In this document: in pieces, positions 7,226 to 10,239 of the stretch
Numbering within the stretch: position 1 is the stretch's first letter
Layout: each line of letters starts with the position of its first letter
DNA from: Planctomycetota bacterium
GTDB lineage: Bacteria > Planctomycetota > Phycisphaerae > Tepidisphaerales > Tepidisphaeraceae
Direction of reading: 5' to 3'
Assembly (NCBI GenBank): GCA_023417885.1
Contig: JAEZED010000070.1
Coordinates: 1-10,239, forward strand
DNA: 10,239 bases
Position numbers and translations under genes: made by a program
Notes under the pieces: model-generated
Told to the model about the DNA's origin: nothing
Seen by the model: the letters and a program-made list of their open reading frames with translations, nothing else
Database searches by the model: none

Positions 7226-7359
7226 AACACAGATTACACGGATTGGCACGGATTGACACAGATAGAGAGCGTAGATGGCGGGCACCATCGGATTCCCGAT
7301 TCTGCTCTTTGCTCCCTCTTTGCAACCTTCGCGGCTTTGCGTTCTTCCGGACCTCTGAT
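7226..7359. repeat. Composite intergenic repeat, copy B (10-bp units + hairpins + conserved block)
   Basis: Four 10-bp units occupy 7226-7265: AACACAGATT, ACACGGATTG, GCACGGATTG, ACACAGATAG. Two small stems follow: GATGG/CCATC (7274-7278 with 7285-7289) and ATCGG/CCGAT (7287-7291 with 7296-7300). They share bases, so they are alternatives. Next come CTTTGC-containing runs, then a block at 7331-7359 matching copy A (5901-5929) at 24 of 29 positions. The order of parts equals copy A, but the middle sequence differs while still able to form a hairpin. The element lies between the transaldolase stop (7367) and the thioredoxin-like gene start (7142). Confidence 0.8.
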
Positions 7360-7366
7360 CTGGGCT

Positions 7367-8416
7367 TCATCCCTTCCGCAGCGCCGCTCGCTTCTCCTTC
7401 ACCGCCTCCAGCAGCTTGCGCTGCGGCTTGGCAAACTTCTCGATCCCCTCCTCCATCAGCACATCCTCCATCCGATCCACGTCCACCTTCTGCGCCAGCT
7501 CCTCCAGCACCTGCTTCGGCGGCATCTGGTCAACCGTGCGGCTGAGCTTCACGTCGTTCTGCGCGACGTAGTCATTCGTCTCCGGCGGGTTGGTCTGGAT
7601 GTCGCTCCCGGCGACGTGCTTCACGTAGTAGTCCGGCTCCTGCCAGTCGAGCTTGGCGCCCGTGCTGGCGAAGATGATCTCCTGGCTCAGCCGCAGGCGC
7701 TTCTGCCGCCAGAACGCCTGGTTGCTCGCCCAGAGCTTCTTGGCGTTCAACAGGCCCATCCAACCCTGCGCCTCGTCCGACAGCTCCGGCACCTTCTTGT
7801 CCGTGTAGACATCCACGCGGCTGATGAAGATGCTGTAAACGCTCTTGAACGCGTCCAGCCCGCCCTTGCGCTTCTGCGCGCCGCGCCAGATCGCCTCGCG
7901 CGACCGCTCGTACTGGCGCTCCGTGAAAATCAGCGTCACGTTCAGCGTCACCCCCTCCGCCGCAAGCGTCTCCAGCGCCTCGATCCCCGCCGGCGTCGCG
8001 GGCACCTTGATCATCCGGTTCACGTGCCCGCTGCTCCAGTGCCTGCCGAGCGTGATGTACCGGCGCACGCGCTCCTCGTGCGGCAGCTTCAGCCCCGGAT
8101 CCTCGATGAGCGGATCCAGCTCGAAGCTCACCCACCCATCCTCCCCGCCGGTTCGCGACCAGACGTCGAAGAAGCGCTCCTGCGCCTCGCCGACGAGGTA
8201 GCTGGTCATCTCCCACGCGACGGCGGTGTCGTTCATCTCCTCCATCAGGCTCTCCAGGTGCTTGTCGAAGCGGCCGGACTTGATGAGATCGGAAATGATG
8301 ACGGGGTTGCTGGTGGCGCCGGTGATCCCCTGCGGGATGTCGCGCTCCAGGACGTCGGGATCGACGCTGTCGCTCCAGACCTTTGTGCCGGTGTCGATAA
8401 GGGATTTCAGGCTCAT
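7367..8416 (-). CDS. tal: Transaldolase
   Basis: This is a 349-residue cytoplasmic transaldolase-family enzyme of the non-oxidative pentose phosphate pathway. It moves a dihydroxyacetone unit between sugar phosphates through a Schiff-base lysine. The catalytic Lys is Lys137 in MIKVPATPAGIEAL. Other family motifs are ITGATSNPVI (31-40, slightly divergent from the common GVTSNPTI), LNVTLIF (158-164), FISRVDVYTD (197-206), FASTGAK (249-255) and VAGSDIQTNPPET (268-280). Length and motif order suggest a complete single-domain enzyme. I chose the ATG at 8416-8414 because it starts the recognisable domain. The frame remains open upstream, but that sequence encodes repeat-derived and Pro/Ser-rich residues. 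A G-rich tract ends 4 nt before the ATG and would also serve as the ribosome binding region. There is no pentose phosphate neighbour in the window. Confidence 0.93.
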   Translation of the reverse strand: MSLKSLIDTGTKVWSDSVDPDVLERDIPQGITGATSNPVIISDLIKSGRFDKHLESLMEEMNDTAVAWEMTSYLVGEAQERFFDVWSRTGGEDGWVSFELDPLIEDPGLKLPHEERVRRYITLGRHWSSGHVNRMIKVPATPAGIEALETLAAEGVTLNVTLIFTERQYERSREAIWRGAQKRKGGLDAFKSVYSIFISRVDVYTDKKVPELSDEAQGWMGLLNAKKLWASNQAFWRQKRLRLSQEIIFASTGAKLDWQEPDYYVKHVAGSDIQTNPPETNDYVAQNDVKLSRTVDQMPPKQVLEELAQKVDVDRMEDVLMEEGIEKFAKPQRKLLEAVKEKRAALRKG

Positions 8417-8420
8417 GGCG

Positions 8421-8441
8421 CCCCCCACCCTACCCCATCCC
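8421..8441 (-). promoter_or_regulatory. G-quadruplex-type run covering the ribosome binding region of transaldolase
   Basis: On the minus (coding) strand four G-runs follow one another, GGG, GGGG, GGG and GGGGGG, separated by loops of only 2, 2 and 1 nt (AT, TA, T). The tract ends 4 nt before the transaldolase ATG. This meets the usual four-run, short-loop definition of an intramolecular G-quadruplex. If transcribed, the mRNA could sequester the ribosome binding region. A regulatory role is inference; the sequence pattern itself is unambiguous. Confidence 0.6.
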
Positions 8442-8521
8442 GTCACGGCGGAGAACGCCATGGATTGGTGAGGCGGTGGCGAGGCCGGTGAAGCCACGGA
8501 TTTCCGGAGCCGGAGTCTTGA

Positions 8522-8681
8522 CCAAAGATGAACACGGATGCACACGAATGCACACAGATGAAAAGATGTTGGCGGCGGAGCGACGGCCACTGTCCGAGTT
8601 CCTCTGCGCACGGGCAGACAGTTGCCGGAGTGGATCCACCCCTTCAATGCCTCATCTGTGTGCATCCGTGTTCATCTGTGG
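8522..8681. repeat. Facing inverted pair of 10-bp-unit repeats (copy C)
   Basis: The left arm (8522-8561) has four 10-bp units: CCAAAGATGA, ACACGGATGC, ACACGAATGC, ACACAGATGA. The right arm (8652-8681), read on the other strand, has three: CCACAGATGA, ACACGGATGC, ACACAGATGA. A 19-bp stretch (8527-8545 with 8658-8676) is perfectly complementary and extends to 24 bp with one mismatch. The arms differ by exactly one 10-bp unit. About 90 bp lie between them, including the palindrome GTGGATCCAC (8630-8639). The structure sits in the 281-bp gap between the truncated hypothetical gene and transaldolase and could fold into a long stem-loop in DNA or RNA. Confidence 0.85.
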
Positions 8682-8697
8682 CTAGATCCCTCCGGCG

Positions 8698-9561
8698 CTA
8701 CTTCCGCCGCAGCGTGATGCGCCATTCGTAGCCTGAGGGCAGCCGCTGATCGGCGGCGGCGCGGAGGATCGCGGTGTCGCCGTCGCGGGCGTACTCGAAC
8801 GCCTCGCCGCTAATCGGGTCGTCCGGCACGTAGAGGCGCAGCTCATCCAGCGACTCGGGCCACCCGCCATGCTCGGCGGCGTGGTCGCGCAGGGCCTCCA
8901 GGACGATCGTCATGGCGACCGACTGGCGATATCGGGCGATGGCGATCAGGGCCCGGTCGGGCGGGAACGCAAGTCCCTCATTTCCGGGTCCGTGCCACCA
9001 TTCAACCTGCTCGGCCTGATCCGAGAGCTCCCGGAGTTGCGGATATGCGTCCGCGAACGGAAGCTGCGCCGCGACGGCGGAGCGGCGCATGAACTCGTCC
9101 ATCGTCGTTGTCATGTACCGCGCCAGCAGCGGATAGGGGTTCCGCTCCGCCTCCTCCCGCAGCGCCGCCTCGTTGCCGCCGCGCTCGGCGAAGTAGGCGA
9201 CGGCCGCGGGGATCATCTGCTCGCGACGCGCTGCCGCAAGGTCCGCCACGATCCGGCGCTGCTCCTGGGTCGGGAGATCGTGGAACACCCACCCGGCCTC
9301 GCTCAGGCCGATGCCGGCGAACTGGCGCCACACCTCGAGCCACTTCTCCTCGTCCATCTCGGCGGGGCGGTAGAGCTGGGGGGCGCTGCGATGGAAGACG
9401 CGGTGCTCCATTTCGACCCACGTCCGCAGGTGGAACATCGGGTCTGGCAGCGAGAGGAGTGCGTGGTAGAGGCTGGGCGCCTCGGGCTGCCCGATCACGG
9501 TCTGGACGCTGTGACTCGCCAGCGATGCGATACCGATGCCGACCAGGCCCTCCACGAGCAC
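8698..9561 (-). CDS. Planctomycete-type hypothetical protein, C-terminal part; probably N-terminally truncated
   Basis: This 287-residue frame ends in the domain I associate with a family of planctomycete secreted or membrane-anchored hypotheticals: an alpha-helical ARYRQSVAMTIVLEAL segment (209-224), GGWPESLDEL (232-241), PDDPISGEAFEYARDGD (246-262) and a short basic end. The first residues (LVEGLVGIGIASLA) resemble an internal helix of that family rather than a start. Known members as I recall them have an N-terminal membrane anchor and 100-200 further residues before it. None of this is visible: TGA at 9579-9577 closes the frame, and the next 80 bp contain no family-like sequence in any frame. 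The GTG at 9561-9559 has no convincing ribosome binding site. Either a shortened protein is made or this is a decaying 5'-deleted gene. Function is unknown. Confidence 0.6.
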   Translation of the reverse strand: MLVEGLVGIGIASLASHSVQTVIGQPEAPSLYHALLSLPDPMFHLRTWVEMEHRVFHRSAPQLYRPAEMDEEKWLEVWRQFAGIGLSEAGWVFHDLPTQEQRRIVADLAAARREQMIPAAVAYFAERGGNEAALREEAERNPYPLLARYMTTTMDEFMRRSAVAAQLPFADAYPQLRELSDQAEQVEWWHGPGNEGLAFPPDRALIAIARYRQSVAMTIVLEALRDHAAEHGGWPESLDELRLYVPDDPISGEAFEYARDGDTAILRAAADQRLPSGYEWRITLRRK

Positions 9562-9661
9562 CGCCTCGTCGTGAAGTCAGAACGTCACCGGCCAAGAGCC
9601 TTTCGGCAGAAAATCCGAAGCCCGCGGAAGCCCCCTGGTCTCCGGCCATCGCCCGCGCCCG
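9562..9661. other. 100-bp gap with no recognisable gene
   Basis: This stretch lies between the stop of the H-X9-DG-like gene and the open frame at 8698-9561. The minus-strand frames contain a short open stretch from ATG 9649-9647 and one ending at TGA 9579-9577, neither recognisable. It includes a locally AT-richer patch (GGCAGAAAATCCGAAG, 9605-9620). It may be the site where the 5' part of the downstream gene was lost. Confidence 0.4.
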
Positions 9662-10239
9662 TCACCGTGGCAGGTGCTCGATCTCGAACTTCTGTAGCGA
9701 TGCCAGTTCCTCGAAGTCCTTGGCGCTCATCCACTCCACGCGCCCGTCGGCGAACGCGACGTTCACACCCTCCCGAATCCCCGACGCGGGCGGTTTCTCG
9801 TAGGCGATCACCGTGATGTCCGGCTCGCGGATCTGGTCGAGCCGCTCGGCGGGGCGGACGTAGGCGAAGGCATCCTCCGCGCCGAAGCGCGGATTGCGGC
9901 GCACGTCCTCCCACGTCGTCCCGTCGGCCTCGGGGTTCGTGAAGACCTGCTCCACGAGCGCCAACTCCTCCGGCAGGCGGCCGTCGCCGTGCTCGTAAGA
10001 CCAGAGCAGGACGCCCTGCGCCAGCTTGCGAAGGTTGCGCCCCGCGCGGATGCGGTTGGCGGCCTCGTGGTTGCGGATCATCGAGAGCACCATCACCGGC
10101 CCGATCGTCTCCCGCATCTCCTGCGGCGTCAGCTCGAGCACCATCCGCTTCCCCTGCGCCTCGGGAAGCAGCGCCGCGAGGAGCTGATCGGCCATCGCCG
10201 GCTCGGGCCGGCGCCGGGAGTTGTCCTGGCTCATCCCCA
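9662..10239 (-). CDS. H-X9-DG-like planctomycete secreted-type protein, 5' end probably outside the window
   Basis: The visible frame (190 residues from the first ATG at 10234) ends with VNVAFADGRVEWMSAKDFEEL (about 157-177). This resembles the H-X9-DG motif at the C-terminus of planctomycete prepilin-processing-associated and related proteins, with Arg165 in the position after DG. The segment GRNLRKLAQGVLLWSYEHGD (65-84) then GRLPEEL matches the usual NLRQIGLALxxYxxxxxGxxP pattern. The next stretch (DITVIAYEKPP, 139-149) is also typical. No prepilin leader or signal peptide is visible, and the frame is open to the right edge with only 5 nt beyond the ATG, so the true start is probably upstream. 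The earlier part (QGKRMVLELTPQEMRETI, 27-44) fits proteins with a longer N-terminal region. The role is unknown; these families are usually extracytoplasmic. Confidence 0.65.
   Translation of the reverse strand, partial: GMSQDNSRRRPEPAMADQLLAALLPEAQGKRMVLELTPQEMRETIGPVMVLSMIRNHEAANRIRAGRNLRKLAQGVLLWSYEHGDGRLPEELALVEQVFTNPEADGTTWEDVRRNPRFGAEDAFAYVRPAERLDQIREPDITVIAYEKPPASGIREGVNVAFADGRVEWMSAKDFEELASLQKFEIEHLPR

Noticed and set aside
5811..7265. CRISPR-like interpretation of the phased repeats
   Set aside because: The units are 10 bp, degenerate and contiguous, with no unique spacers and no cas genes nearby.
7196..8491. A 431-codon plus-strand open frame across the transaldolase gene
   Set aside because: It is antisense to transaldolase, whose catalytic and binding motifs are all present on the other strand. 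The translation is Leu/Arg/His-rich with no recognisable domain.
8417..8665. An 83-codon N-terminal extension of transaldolase
   Set aside because: The extra residues translate the inverted repeats (for example LCAFVCIRVHLWS) and Pro/Ser-rich spacer; the family domain starts at the ATG at 8416.

Overview
This is a G+C-rich bacterial window (about two thirds G+C by eye) in which every convincing gene lies on the minus strand. It probably comes from a planctomycete, most likely of the Phycisphaerae type. The evidence is two secreted-type protein families I associate with that phylum at the right end (one with a C-terminal H-X9-DG-like motif, one with a PESLDEL-type C-terminal domain) and the degenerate 10-bp ACACRGATKR repeats between genes. 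The assignment is inference from family character, not from a marker gene.

Reading in the direction of transcription (right to left): a 5'-incomplete H-X9-DG-like protein (9662 to the right edge); a second planctomycete-type hypothetical that looks N-terminally truncated (8698-9561); a 281-bp intergenic region with a long inverted repeat and a G-quadruplex-type run directly in front of the next start; a transaldolase (7367-8416); a repeat-bearing gap; an exported TlpA-like thioredoxin protein (5967-7142); a second repeat-bearing gap; a TerC/Alx-family membrane protein (4538-5746); then a Mrp-type Na+(K+)/H+ antiporter operon consisting of an mrpA-mrpB fusion (1391-4483), mrpC (933-1355) and mrpD (1-936, running off the left edge). 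mrpE, mrpF and mrpG would be expected beyond position 1.

The left 5.8 kb reads as one ion/pH homeostasis unit. The fused MrpAB, MrpC and MrpD are the large membrane subunits of a multi-subunit cation/proton antiporter used for Na+ and alkaline-pH resistance. The TerC-family gene 54 bp upstream belongs to a family that includes E. coli Alx, an alkali- and manganese-linked transporter. Both the TerC protein and MrpAB carry extra hydrophilic segments rich in Asp/Glu/His not expected in typical family members.

The most unusual non-coding content is a set of 10-bp-period repeats in three consecutive intergenic gaps. Two gaps carry the same composite element (four 10-bp units, a hairpin with unrelated sequence, then a conserved block of about 29 bp); the third carries the units as a facing inverted pair. 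I see no tRNA, rRNA, CRISPR array, integrase or transposase gene.
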